A stretch of DNA of 64,000 bases from Tricholoma matsutake (taxonomy: Eukaryota; Basidiomycota; Agaricomycetes; Agaricales; Tricholomataceae), in contig AP026545.1 in the NCBI GenBank assembly GCA_026075535.2, forward strand, positions 8,556,001-8,620,000. The letters are read 5' to 3'. The notes under the pieces were generated by a model. That model was not told the origin of the DNA. It worked only from the letters and a program-made list of their open reading frames with translations, and ran no database searches. Shown in pieces: positions 1 to 10,690 of the stretch (positions are counted from its first letter, which is position 1; every line of letters begins with the position of its first letter). The translations under genes were made by a program, and so were the position numbers.

Positions 1-1148
1 CTTCTTTGCAAATTCCAGTGCAGGCAGGGTTGATGCCTCGGAGTCGATCATGACAGTGAATGCTCAACCATTAATATCCTTTACAGTGACAGGAACCTTG
101 GAGGTACTAGTGGGCAGTGGTTTCTTCTCGTGAGCCACCCTGTGAGCAGCAATTGATTCCTCCAGTGACTTCCCAGCCATACCACCACCAGGTTTAATGC
201 AGTACTGCTTCGTGTCCCTGCTTCCTGCAGTTTGTGTTGGTACAAGTCAGTGCATTAGGGAACCTGGAAGGCTTGGGCTGTGCTGCAAGAGCAATGTGAG
301 TTTTAGAATCATTGCAGTGATCATTCTCAAGTAGGGATTGCTCATTCTCCAGGAGTAACCGGATATCCTTAGAACCATATGGAGCTTCAATAGAGGAAGC
401 AGCAATGTCTCGAGAAATAAGAGTGGGCATGGGGGAAATTGTCACTAAGGGACTTGAGTAGAGCGATGCAGCAGAGGAGGTCAGCTTTTATGTCACCCAT
501 GGCAAAGGCATGTTCTATTAACACACAAATTTTTCTGCTGTCTCAGGGAGTGGCATGTCCTTTGTGCATTGTATGGAGAGTGCTTGTTGCAGAAGCTGAA
601 CCTGGTGTACCAGCCCTTCCTTCTGATGGCAGTCCTGAAGGATCTTCCAATTGACCTCAGGGCCCTTCTTCATGTCCAGGAATTGTCATTCAGAGGAAGA
701 AACACTGGATGCAATAAAAGCATATGCAAGGCAGGAATTCACCCTCCAGTTGGCAAGCGCATGGAGCTCAGTAGGGGTGGGCTCAGGTATATTACCCATA
801 ACATACTTGTACAGGCTATTTAGAGATAAAGGAATAATGATTTCCTCACACCATTCTTTGTAATTTGATTTGAGTTTGTCGAGCTTCTCCCCAGTATATT
901 GTGCAGAAAGTTTGATAAGAGAAATGGATGGGGGGTCAATAGTATTGGTACCCATGGTAGGAAACAATGGTTAGTGGACAATGAATTGTCAAAGGGAGAA
1001 TATGGAAATGCGATGGTAGACAAGCAGGGTTTGTGAAAGACAAAGAGCTGATCCAAGATGAAAGTGATTGGGGAAACAGATCAAAAAGACATGATGTAGT
1101 GGAACATCAAGTGGCTAGGATACTTTCTTCTGTTGTTTAAAAATGATG
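1..1148 (-). pseudogene. Copia gag and start of protease, decayed, truncated by window edge
   Basis: Minus-strand translation gives a Ty1/copia Gag in broken segments. An N-terminal UBN2-like part (686-967) is followed, after frame changes, by a zinc knuckle near 200-240 with CX4CX4HX4C-like spacing (C-TNTN-C-RKQG-H). Downstream near the window start lies an aspartic-protease-like motif reading D-S-E-A-S, where Copia proteases normally have D-S-G-A-S/T. An in-frame stop precedes that motif. The element's primer-binding site and LTR follow at 1151-2011, so this is the 5' end of one element whose pol lies outside the window. Gag would package the RNA in virus-like particles. Frameshifts, a stop and the altered protease site indicate an inactive copy. 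Confidence 0.82.
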
Positions 1149-1150
1149 GG

Positions 1151-1164
1151 AGTGGCCCATAACC
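1151..1164 (-). other. Copia primer-binding site, half-tRNA(iMet) type
   Basis: On the minus strand, GGTTATGGGCC follows directly after the LTR end ...CTACA. This is the primer-binding sequence of Copia-type elements that prime from the anticodon region of initiator tRNA-Met, which contains GGGCCCATAACC. The same motif recurs at 27195-27206 in the miniature element. Confidence 0.8.
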
Positions 1165-2011
1165 TGTAGAAAGTGGATCCTAGTACAATCAAGATCATGC
1201 TCAGTCTCTGTATAAGTGACTATTATTAATGTGTACTGTACCTAGTACAATCAAGATTGTGCTGTAGGTACAGTAAGTATAGATCGATAAACAAGTAATT
1301 AATGAAGCTCACCTCAGTCTCTGTATAAGTGACTGAGGTGGTAAAGTAACTACCGATAGGGCAGGGCAGGGGTTACCCCTGGGTGTCAAATCTCATACCC
1401 TTACCCCTACCCCTGAACACCCTACCCTTAGGGGTAAGGGTATGGAAACATATAAGGGTTGCCAAGGGTATGGGAGGGTTTGTCAAGGGTACAAGGGTTT
1501 GGCACAAAATCAACATATTTAGAGCAAAATTCATTTGAAAAGTGTTGATAACTATTGTATTTACTATTGATATCACATATTAATATCTCTTATTAACATA
1601 TGAAAGCCATTATCATGTTGGACAATCCCAAAATCTGAATTTAATTGATGAAAATCTTGAATATGAGTCTTTGTAGCTGAAAAAATCAAATGATATTCTT
1701 ATATAAGCATACCCCTGGCATACCCCTGTACCCTTAGTAAGTGTACAGGGGTATGCAAGGGTATGAACTTCCAAACCCCTACCCTTACCCCTCATACCCC
1801 TAGCCCAAAAACACAAGGGTATACCCCTACCCCTGCCTTGCCTTAACTACTGAACATATATATATGTATTCTGTGTAACAAAGGATGGGTATGAATAAAA
1901 ACGAGACAAGGGGGAACTGTTTCACAGATTGACCCCATGTATCAAAGGGAATGCTAAAAATAGCACACACATCAAACACATCAACACGAGACTCACAGTG
2001 CAATCTCAACA
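1165..2011 (-). mobile_element. Copia 5' LTR, interrupted by a TIR element
   Basis: On the minus strand the LTR runs from TGTTGAGA (2011) to CTACA (1165), the expected TG...CA ends. Removing the 490-bp insert at 1354-1843 leaves about 350 bp, matching the 373-bp LTR at 25665-26037. Both copies share the repeated phrase CTCAGTCTCTGTA-AAGTGACT and the order of landmarks. The PBS abuts at 1164 and gag follows. Confidence 0.78.
1354..1843. mobile_element. 490-bp non-autonomous TIR element rich in GGGTA, inside the Copia LTR
   Basis: The heptamer TAACTAC occurs at 1347-1353 and 1844-1850, directly flanking the insert. The ends are inverted relatives: AGGGCAGGGCAGGGG on the left, and AGGCAAGGCAGGGG when the right end is read in reverse. 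Both ends are packed with GGGTA/TACCC motifs. No coding capacity is seen. A 7-8-bp duplication suggests a hAT-like or similar cut-and-paste transposase. The GGGTA runs resemble degenerate telomere repeats, but they are confined between the TIRs. Confidence 0.65.
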
Positions 2012-3270
2012 GAAACTGCCTCCAATGACAAGGTCACCATCTGGGTTTATATGATCTGGCCCTGCAGAGACAATGAGAGAAACTGCTTGATGAGGGGCCT
2101 GGGTGACCAATGGAGCATTAGGATAGGCTGGTGATGGGTGTGTTGGAGATGACAGTGAGAAAATATGGAAGCTATCTTTATAGGGGCCAGAGATTCATAG
2201 GGTGTAACATGGGTCACACTGTGGGTAAAAATTTCCATACCGCACCCGTACCTGTCAAAACTGCACCCGTTTGAACACCGCAATGGCGGTGCTGGTTTTT
2301 TACCACAGTTATTTTGAGAACACCACAGGTCTGGTTCACCACTGTGGCTACCTGCCATTTTTCAGGTTCTATAGTGTGTAATTGGCAGTTTAAGTATAGA
2401 GTAATACAATACAAGTGTTATAAAAAAGTTTTTCACACCAAGGTGAAGGGGAATTTGGTTTATTGCCTTTTTGGCTTTTTGGGTAAACTAGGAGGAAGGT
2501 GTGCATACCAAAAAGAACAGTTAGGTTGTTCACCTAATGCTTAAGGGAGGGTATATATATACTACATATAATGTGAAATGCAAATTTTTGAAAGGATCCA
2601 TTGAGGCATTGTGGAAATATAGTGGGATGGGTTTCTTAGGTAAACTAGGAGGAAGTGGTGCATACCAAAAATGAATGGTTGGGTTATTCAGCTAATGCTT
2701 TGGGGAGAGTGTAGATATACTATATGTAGTATAGAACACCAATTTGCAAGGGGAACAAATGGCTAATTATTGAGATTGAGCAAAACAACCTTTGGCCCAA
2801 CCTCAAGCACAAAATACCTCATATCTTTGCAAATACTCTACCATGTAGGCTAAATATTGGATCATTTGGAAGTGAAAATAAAACTAAATCCAAAACCCAT
2901 TGAAACCTGCAACACCATGCAATGGGTTGTGGGGTGCTACAGGTTTGATTTTTTGGATACTGTACCCATACCTGCATGCACCATCATGTGAATACCATGG
3001 GTATTCCCATGCCTGTGATATACACTACCCAAGATCTAACTGCAACTTGAGCCTTGAAGGTCTGCAGGCTGGTGGTATTATGCAGGTGATTGATCTCAAG
3101 CCTTCCAACTGAGAATGCACATTCAGCATCCACTGATGGTGTCTGAGTAGGAACAAAAATAAGAATTATTACACTTACCTGGTGCTGAGCAAAAATCAAG
3201 CCCCATCTTTGCTAACCAAGGTCACTGTTCAATGGCTTGATGCCAGTACTTTGTGATTCCTCCAGCCTGT
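2012..3270. other. Intergenic, repeat-derived, with one direct duplication
   Basis: No gene is recognised. Two diverged direct copies of about 115 bp lie at about 2466-2580 and 2632-2745; both contain GGTAAACTAGGAGGAAG and GCATACCAAAAA. Around 2215-2330 and 2930-3030 there are CACCCGTACC / TACCCATACC-rich stretches like those of other small inverted-repeat elements here, but I could not fix ends. Confidence 0.4.
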
Positions 3271-3279
3271 TTGATAGTT

Positions 3280-5385
3280 GAAAGCTGGATGACTGGATCT
3301 GCCAGATAAGTTGCAATAGTATCTGGATCTTGATTCTCCTCAGGTAACGGCAATATTTTTGGCTGAGTCTTAGCACTTAATTATGGCCCTTATTAAGGCA
3401 TGTTTCTAAAGGATTATTAAGTACCTGACCAAAAATAGAACTCTTGTTTCACCCATTGAAATTGTTGCCTGATCCTCCAATTCACTGTCATCTGGGATCC
3501 TGTCCTGATTGGCTTCCTCATCTGCCAGCAGCTCCATCAAATGTGCCTCCTCTGTATATGCCTGCTGCCTTCAGATCTGCCTCACTTGCTTATCAATATC
3601 TGTCTCCTTCTGGCCCCCAAACAGGAGGTCCAAACAGGAGGTCCAGTGATCACACCAACCACTTAGAGCATTGGCAACTGCACATAACATCTGCTAAGTT
3701 GGGATCCTCATCTTCACTCTGATCCTGCTCTTATTGGACCCATTTAGCCATCTCATTCTGCCATGCTGGGCAGGATTTCACCAGCCCTGACTATGGCATT
3801 GTAGATGTGCTTTGTCCTTGCTTGCATCACCATCCTCATCCATCACATCTGCATACCAAGGTACTGTGAGAAGCTCCACTATGTTTGCCTTCTCATGGTT
3901 TTGGCACTTTGTTCAGGCTTCAACAAATCTGGCTTCCTTCTGTGATGTGCAAATGTTGGCACCAACCTGAAAGCATGTGAGGCCATAACAGTAAGACTTT
4001 CATACTCTCATACAAACCTTGGCCATTTTCTCAAGTTTTGGCAGCTTCAAGTGGTTCCACAGCTGAGTTTTCTTGATCTTAAGGTCAGAGAAACTCTGCT
4101 CTAGTCTGGCCTGGTTCATGGATATACCAAGAAGAAGCATTGACAAGTCAGCAAGCTCAGAGATGGATGGAATCTGAAGGAAAGCACTCCACATGGTAAG
4201 AGGATTATCTCCCTGAGCTTGGTAAGTCTTATGTCACTGATACAAGCTAAAATCACTGACATGAACATGCTGGAACACCTCTTTGTTTTTCTCCCAGTCA
4301 TTGAATCTGCCTTTTGAGCTAAGATAGTTCATGAATGCTTCTGAAACCTCCTGTTCCTTCCTTGTCCATGTAGCTTTGTAAGCCTGTTCCTCATCCTCAG
4401 AATGAGGGACTTTGGGGGGTCAAGAATGCATGCAGCGGTAGGTCTATGTATTTACAACAGCAATTAGTGATGTGCATCAACATTAATCATGATGGAAATA
4501 ATCTTACCTCCAATAAAATTGTGTGAAGGGTAAAAGGGCTAATGACCGCTTTGTCCCCAAACTGTGAAATGCCCTCAAATGGATTAAGCATGAGTGCCAA
4601 CATGAACATTAGAGCTTTCCAGCACTTCTTGATCCTCTTCATCATGCCAGTTGCAATGGAGGGCTTTGTGTGCTTCTGAAAATACAAGAAGATCCCTGTG
4701 AATGTCAAGAGTGCCTGGTCTGGATGCATCACATCAGTCTGATTCATATTCAAGCCAAGGCAGATAGGCTCAATATCATCAATGACAGACTTCAGCTGGT
4801 GCCAAAAGCCCCTATCATCTATCAGCTCACAGTGAATGGCTGCATTGTCATCAAGCTTCTGCCTCTTTTGACGATTCTTTTCCACACCAACTTGCCCTGC
4901 AATTATATCTTGCCTCTGTGAAAGCACCACATGCTGCATGGCATCCTTCAAGTCATATAAGCAGTCAAAAGCAATGAAATGCATGTTCCAACAGGTCATG
5001 TTGGTGACAAGGAAGGCAAGAACCCCTTCTTCAGTTGTTTTGCTGCTTTTCATGCCTCTAAAGATGTGTTTGGGCATGGGGTGTTCCTGCCCTTACCCAA
5101 AATGTGAGCAATCATTGATTTCTTGACCCCCAGTACACCACCAATGTCAGTGTTGCATGCTTCAGATCCTACATTATCATGGGCCATGGTATTAAGGTAC
5201 ATGACTCATACCATCAGCTCCCCAGGATTCCAATGGGATTCCAACATCATCAAGTTCCACAATTGTGTCATCTGGACATTGCTTCTCAATGCAACCATGG
5301 CAATGCATGTGAACATGGGAATTATTCTGTCATTCTCCCACCAGGAAGTGATCCCAGATAGGACCCTTTGTGGGAGGCATTGTGG
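3280..5385 (-). pseudogene. hAT superfamily transposase remnant
   Basis: Read on the minus strand, the order is a weak BED-type zinc-finger remnant (about 5270-5380, with C-H-G-C), then a 196-residue open segment (4487-5077) with the hAT core (W...F.A..CLYDL, DIEPICLGLN, FLYFQ, LMLNPF). The C-terminal dimerisation region follows at 4000-4194 (LADLSMLLLGISMNQA...FSDLKIKKTQLWNHL), then an acidic tail (3480-3720). hAT transposases excise and insert DNA through short TIRs and make 8-bp duplications. Stops and frame changes between the segments show it is dead. A TAGTGTTTTAAAG-type terminus of matching orientation lies at 6062, upstream of the gene. I could not identify the other end. Confidence 0.8.
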
Positions 5386-6062
5386 TTGGGTAGGGAGCAA
5401 GGAAATGCTGTAGTGTTTTTTTTTTGTAAATATCAATTTGATTTGGTCTTGGTCATATTACTGGGGTCATTGTTTCTATGTCTTAGTTAACCCTTATTGA
5501 TGTTTTCAAGTGATACTAACCCTTAGTCTTAGAATATAATCGAGCCTTATATATTATTAACCTTTAACCCTTAGGGCCAACACTGGTAAATACCTGTCAT
5601 TTGATTCAATGTTTAAGAGATTTGATGAAGATTTGACATATCTATCACTGAAACCAAATTACATCTCCTAAAGACTCAGGCAAAATGTAATGTGACAACC
5701 ATAAGTTATGTGATGCATACCCTACATTGATAGATGGTGAGCATATTTGCCTACTTAAAGTCTCCATATCCAAAAATAGAATGAAGCAAAATGATGAAAA
5801 TTTAGTGAGTTAGAATCAAAGTCATTCTGGTACAAGTTGCATGAGTTACAAGGGTATGTAATGCATGTGACCCTTTAACTGGTTGAAACCAGTTGAAACC
5901 AGTCTTTTTGCAGTCCTACAATATTTTCCAAAATGAAAGACCAGCAACTGGACTGCAAAAGACCAGTCCATAAATAGACCACTGGTCTGGTCCTAATTGG
6001 TCCTGTTCAGTCCAGTTTTGGTCTTTTTTTTGGTCCTATGGACTGGAGCTTTAAAACACTAG
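5386..6062 (-). mobile_element. Upstream flank and terminus of a TAGTG-type hAT-like element
   Basis: From 6062 leftward on the minus strand the sequence begins TAGTGTTTTAAAGC and continues with many copies of GGACC/CCAGT (5880-6060). These are subterminal repeats like those at both ends of the 14766-28480 element (TAGTGCTTTGAGG). The region 5400-5870 is AT-rich and shows no gene. It is plausibly the 5' part of the hAT element whose transposase lies at 3280-5385, but no 8-bp duplication pairing both ends was found. Confidence 0.45.
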
Positions 6063-6234
6063 ATTCATTTGTATATGAGAGGGCTTCGAGGCTCAAGTTA
6101 TATTTCTTGCAACTTTGAAGATTCATTGTAGTGGAAGGGGTGGACTGCAAGTAAGGGGCTTCCAAGTCTGTGAAAAGGAGTTGATATTTGCTTCTGGGAA
6201 GACTACAGGGGACTTTTGACCATAGTGATTGATT

Positions 6235-6760
6235 AGAGCATGTGCAAAAAAGGCCGGAGCAGCCATTTTTCTACTGGGGCTAAGAGGTCATGCAACCATG
6301 TAAGTTCTATGGCTTCATTTTATTGTGGTAGGTTGAGGACTTCTTTTCCCCCCTGGCTGATGGGGGCATACATCATTTCAATGCTGATTGTGGGTCTTCC
6401 CTCACCATCCCAGATAAAGGACTTGAATTTCTTTTCAAAACATCATTCAATGTGAGTGGGCATGCCTTGGGCTTTTGTGAGGTATTGGGTCATGCTTCCA
6501 ATTGTCCATTGGATTATAGTTTTCTTCCTTCAATTGACAGATGGATTTTTTCCCATCTATTCAAACTTTCATCAATTTTCTCAAGGATAGGGGACCAAAT
6601 GGTATGCTTGTCTATGTCAATACCTAGCCAGGCACCCAAAATCTTTATTGCAGTGCCATCTTTTGCTATCCTGAGGTCTTCAGGTAGTGAAGGGAGGCTG
6701 GGGTTTAGTACCAGGTATTGTACAGTGCTTCACAGTAAGGGGACCCAACTGGGATAATTT
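6235..6760 (-). pseudogene. Fragment of LINE reverse-transcriptase C-terminal region
   Basis: The minus-strand translation, with frame changes, reads ILGAWLGIDIDKHTIW, then LEKIDESLNRWEK, MTQYLTKAQGMP, FKSFIWDGEGRP and MYAPISQGGKEVLNL. This is the thumb/connection stretch between the RT and the terminal zinc-binding part of fungal non-LTR elements. It differs from the RNase H-bearing LINE at 47912-54125, so it is a separate family. Only this portion is present, consistent with a 5'-truncated or fragmented copy. Confidence 0.65.
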
Positions 6761-6764
6761 CTAA

Positions 6765-6900
6765 GGCATGACAGGGGTATGAACACCATGACAATGTGGT
6801 CATGGGTATGCATGGGTATGGGTATGGGTGTGGGTTTGGGATTGCCCTACCTGTGAAACACCATACCCTTATCCATGGGTTTATGGGTTTGAACAATCTG
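6765..6900. repeat. Short GGGTATG-rich inverted stretch
   Basis: ATGGGTATG-type tandem motifs on the left half are followed by CCATACCC motifs on the right, so the two halves can pair. It resembles the small GGGTA-rich elements at 1354-1843 and near 13050-13150. Ends and a duplication were not resolved. Confidence 0.35.
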
Positions 6901-6999
6901 ATTTCATAGGTGACTTCTTCATCATTCTATTGCTCCAAAGAGATCAAGAAGTTTTCTTTGCCTGTTCTTGCTACTACAATGCCATTGTTGGAAAGGGGG

Positions 7000-7660
7000 T
7001 CCTGAATCTAGGTGAGTTCTCCATGATCTTAGGCTTGATTCTAACCTAATCTACAGTTGTCAAAGCCCCTTAAGAGATGAGAGGCTTGCATTTGTGCAAT
7101 CTTCCTCAGCATCAACATCTATGTTGGAAGGGGGGTTGCAGGAGAGGGTATCACACCAGGGTGAGTTTTCCATTATTAGCAGTCAAAGTAGGGCAATTAT
7201 CTGCTGATTATGTCCACAATTTTTGGGACACAGATAATCATGATTAGTTGGATGATTATCAAAGCCAATTATTTGATCTGCTTACATTTACATCATGCAG
7301 AAGATCACAAACCTGTCAAAAGAATCATGGCCCATAATCATCAAGTAATCATGCTCAATAATCATTATGGTCAAGGTGGTTCAGATTATTGTCACAATTT
7401 TTTGTACACAATTTTGTAATAATTGCCCTACTTTGACTGTTACTATTGTTTTCCTTGATCTCATGCTTAGTATTAATCTAATTTGCAGTCTTTTCAAGGT
7501 CCTGAAGAGATGGGAGGCATACATTTGCTCAATCTCTCTTGAGATCAACATCTTTGTGAAAAGTGGGGTTACAGGAGAGGGTATCACACCAGTGTGAGTT
7601 CCCTGTTCTTTCCCATGATCTTTAGCTCAATTCTAATCTAATTTATAGTCGCTTTAATAA
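7000..7660 (+). repeat. Copies of the ~160-bp GTGAGT repeat family
   Basis: Units contain GGTGAGTT..CC, CATGATCTTAG, a central GATGAGAGGC and a closing CAACATCT...GAGAGGG. They recur near 7012, 7160 and 7593. The same family forms a tandem array at 19061-19687/23877-23985 and a single unit at 25109-25290. The middle copy is interrupted by the small element at 7180-7439. No coding sequence is seen. The conserved GTGAGT resembles a 5' splice site, but no function can be assigned. Confidence 0.6.
7180..7439. mobile_element. 260-bp MITE-like element
   Basis: The left end CAGTCAAAGTAGGGCAATTA is repeated as its reverse complement at 7418-7439, giving TIRs of about 21 bp. The interior is AT-rich with many ATTATC/GATAAT motifs and no ORF. 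It interrupts a unit of the 160-bp repeat. Flanks TTATTAG / TTACTAT could be a diverged 7-8-bp duplication, but this is not exact. Confidence 0.65.
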
Positions 7661-8286
7661 TCTGAAGAGATGAGAAGTGTGTGTTTCATGGAAGGATCTT
7701 TGCTATAAGCAGCAGGATCTCATTCAGCATCAGCAAATCCTGAGTTATCTATGGGGCTCTGCAGCAGTGCTACATAGAGTCTGTAGTGACCCATAATGTT
7801 CATAGTGTCCATAGACATGTTTATCTTCTGTATAACACTCCCATAGCTCTCACAATGGGCAAGCCTTGAGGCAGTTGATTCATAGTTGATTTGTGTTTGA
7901 CTTATGTTTGACTGGTAGTTGTCATTTGTAGTGATGTAATATACTTTAGTAATAACAATTCATTTCATGAGTGATGTTGACACTGAATGTTTATCATCCA
8001 GTTCATGCCAAGTTCATGCTATAGTTTTAGCTGAAACCTTATATTCTGTACTTCAATAAACAATTTTATTATTTCTGATCAGAACTACGATACATTGCTG
8101 CCAGAGGTGTTGAGGGTGTCGACGACTTGACACAGTGAGCTCGGCAGGTTCTGATGCATCACATGATCATGCTTGCAGCAATTTCGAGTTCCTTTGTTCT
8201 CGACATGTTTGCGCATACTCGTCTTCTGGCTTTACTGGATACCTGGACTCTTGATTCCATCATCTTCTATTGACTCTGAAACTACA

Positions 8287-9874
8287 ATGGATCCTCGTGT
8301 GAGTTCTAGTTCAGGGGAGGCTGGCCCATCTCAGGCTGGACTTGGCAAGCACAAGCATTCTCTGAGCAACATGAACCCTGGTTCAAGAGCTTTGCAAGCA
8401 AAGAAAGCCCGCAAGGCCTTCGCAAAGCAACCCAAGAAGCCCAAGAAGCCTAGTGATTGGCACATGAGAAAAGGAGAGGTACCAAAGGAGGCTGAGAAGA
8501 CAAAGGTGCACATTCATTGTATTCAAGCACTTTAAAGTCTAAATCACTTTCAGGCTGCACTTGAGCTTCATCTCCATGTCCTTTGGGGCTTACCACACCA
8601 GACTACTGTCCCCCCCAAGGTCACAGAAGATGACAAAGTACCCTTCACCTGCCGCTTTACCTCTGAAGCACAGTTGCAGAACTCTGTCACAGCCAGTCTT
8701 GACAACAACTGGGCTAGCATTCAGGGCACCCAAATGAAAGTGCGTGAGCTCCTTAACTCTATCTCAGACTCAGTTGGAATTATTGCCAACAATATCAAGC
8801 ACATTCCAGAATCCCATCTGTTGCTCATGTTCAGGTCAGTGGCATGCCTTGGACTTCAACAGTGGGCACCTGAGGTCTTGGGTAATGATCCAGAGTCTAT
8901 TTATAATCTCCTTCATGAGCACATTGCCCTCAAGACATTTGAGCAGGTCTCGGGTGCATTTGGATACTCTCACATGGGAACGAACCTGTCATGTGTCAAT
9001 GATTTTGCACTTATGCATAAACTTTATCAAAGTTTCATTTTCTCATATATGCATGGTATTACTAAGTCAGAGGCAAAGAATCCAGGAAGTGTTGCAAAAG
9101 CAAAGCAGATGACCGGAGTACAGAAATGATGTAGTGTGGTATGTAATTCCTGGAATTCTGTATATGCCATTTGTAGATTGTATTTACTAATAAACCTTGA
9201 TAGCTTGCTGATGGCAGGATGGACATGTTCAGGGCATGTGGTTTCAATAAACATGTTGTGGCCTTGGCTAGAGAGAATGAGGCCCATTCGGATGATGAGT
9301 TGGCTGAAGGGAATGCTGAGTCAGTTGATGCAGTGTACCACATCAAGGAGAAGGAGGGATGTTTGACAAAAGTTACTGCATTCTTTAGAATGGCTGATCA
9401 AGAGTGCAAGCGGATGAATAGAAGCAAAAGAAGACACCTTAAGTTGGCCAATCTTTGTTTTTCTTTTTACATTTGACTGATCCTATTTATCTGTAGACTG
9501 GAGTGATGCCGTGAAGACCCCCCCATGCCAAAGTTATCTGAGCTCACTGCTCTCCCAAAGAAAGTCCCAATTGATTGGTTTGATCCTATTGGAACAATCT
9601 TTCTCTCCGTGAGTGTGCCCAATATGTTAATAATGGTACTTATGTTGCTCTGCCACCTGCAGAGCTCTGTGCCAGCTGGGATGAGTGTGAGAAATGGAAG
9701 AGTATGCCAGAGAAGGAGTTTATGGCCAAATATGGTGATGAAGTGCAGGCAGAATACAAGCTACCTATGCCAGATGAATTGGAATGACTTGAGCAGCAGG
9801 ATGATGAGGATGATCAAGATGAGCCAGATGTATCAGGTGAGGGGTCAGGATATGAGGGCTCAGGTGATGAATGA
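8287..9874 (+). pseudogene. Second gene of the CACTA element, unknown function
   Basis: A multi-exon reading begins at ATG 8287 (M-D-P-R-V-S-S-S-S-G) with a Lys/Ala-rich basic stretch. A probable intron follows at 8504-8551. The main domain (8674-9120) contains EVLGNDPESIYNLLHEH and SEAKNPGSVAKAKQM. Another likely intron lies at about 9140-9218, then MDMFRACGFNKHVVALA, and an acidic tail (DDEDDQDEPD) ends at 9872-9874. It carries an in-frame TGA at 9785-9787 and at least one frame disruption near 9125. I do not recognise a named domain. Its position between the CACTA ends suggests a mobility-associated protein comparable in position to TnpA of plant CACTA elements; the function is inference. 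A captured host gene is the alternative. Confidence 0.6.
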
Positions 9875-10690
9875 GATATGGGTGTTGTTTAATACATATT
9901 CTGGTTAATGGTGGTAATTGATTTACTTACCTCTTCATATTCATGCTTGTCAAGTCACTTAATGTATTTCAAGTTAATACCATCTTTTCTATTTATCCAA
10001 AGCTATTGTTACAATCTGAGACACATGAGAGACAGATGTAGGGCAAAATGGACGTGGGGAAAATCTACGACCTGATGAAAGACAACTGTTGTGATCTGAG
10101 ACATGTGAGAGATATGGATGTAGGGTAAGGTAGATAAAGGGAAAATCTATGACCTGACAAAAGACAACTGCACAAGTAGAGCACAATATGCACACAGAGC
10201 GAGTGAGCCATGCAGCAACAAGGGTGGAACAGACTTGGCTTCAGTGAGCTGTGCCTCCCTGCACTTATGCGTGTCCATAATTTTGAGGGGTGTTGTGCAC
10301 AAGATGAGCAAGCTAAGAACTAATGCATGGGATTATGAGTTGCAAGTTGGTGTTAATCAAGTGCGATTATCAGACTAATGTATTACAAACAATACTGTAG
10401 ACTTAAATATGCAGAAACAGAACATAGGTAGTATGCTAAAGATAGCACAGAACAGAATAAGGAAGTAGAAGTGGAACAAGTTGGAAAGAAGTCAGAACAG
10501 GAAAATGAAGCGTAGAATGAAGGCATAATTGTGGTTATAACAGCTATTTACACATTGCCAGGGATGCAAAATTATCGGCGCCCTCTGTTGGGAGCCCAAC
10601 ATACAACCAGGACCTTCCTGCCAATACCATAAGTGCCTGCTGGCTGCTGGACAGTTGTGACATGAGTGATAATATGGACAGGCTCAATAA
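9875..10690. other. Spacer between convergent genes of the CACTA element
   Basis: Two diverged tandem copies of about 75 bp lie at 10015-10090 and 10091-10170 (GAGACA..TGAGAGA..GATGTAGGG and AAAATCTA.GACCTGA). Around 10575-10615 is a small inverted repeat, TGTTGGGAGCCCAACA. No gene is seen. Confidence 0.45.

Noticed and set aside
1373..1816. Interstitial telomere repeats
   Set aside because: GGGTA words are irregular and confined between TIRs of a 490-bp element.
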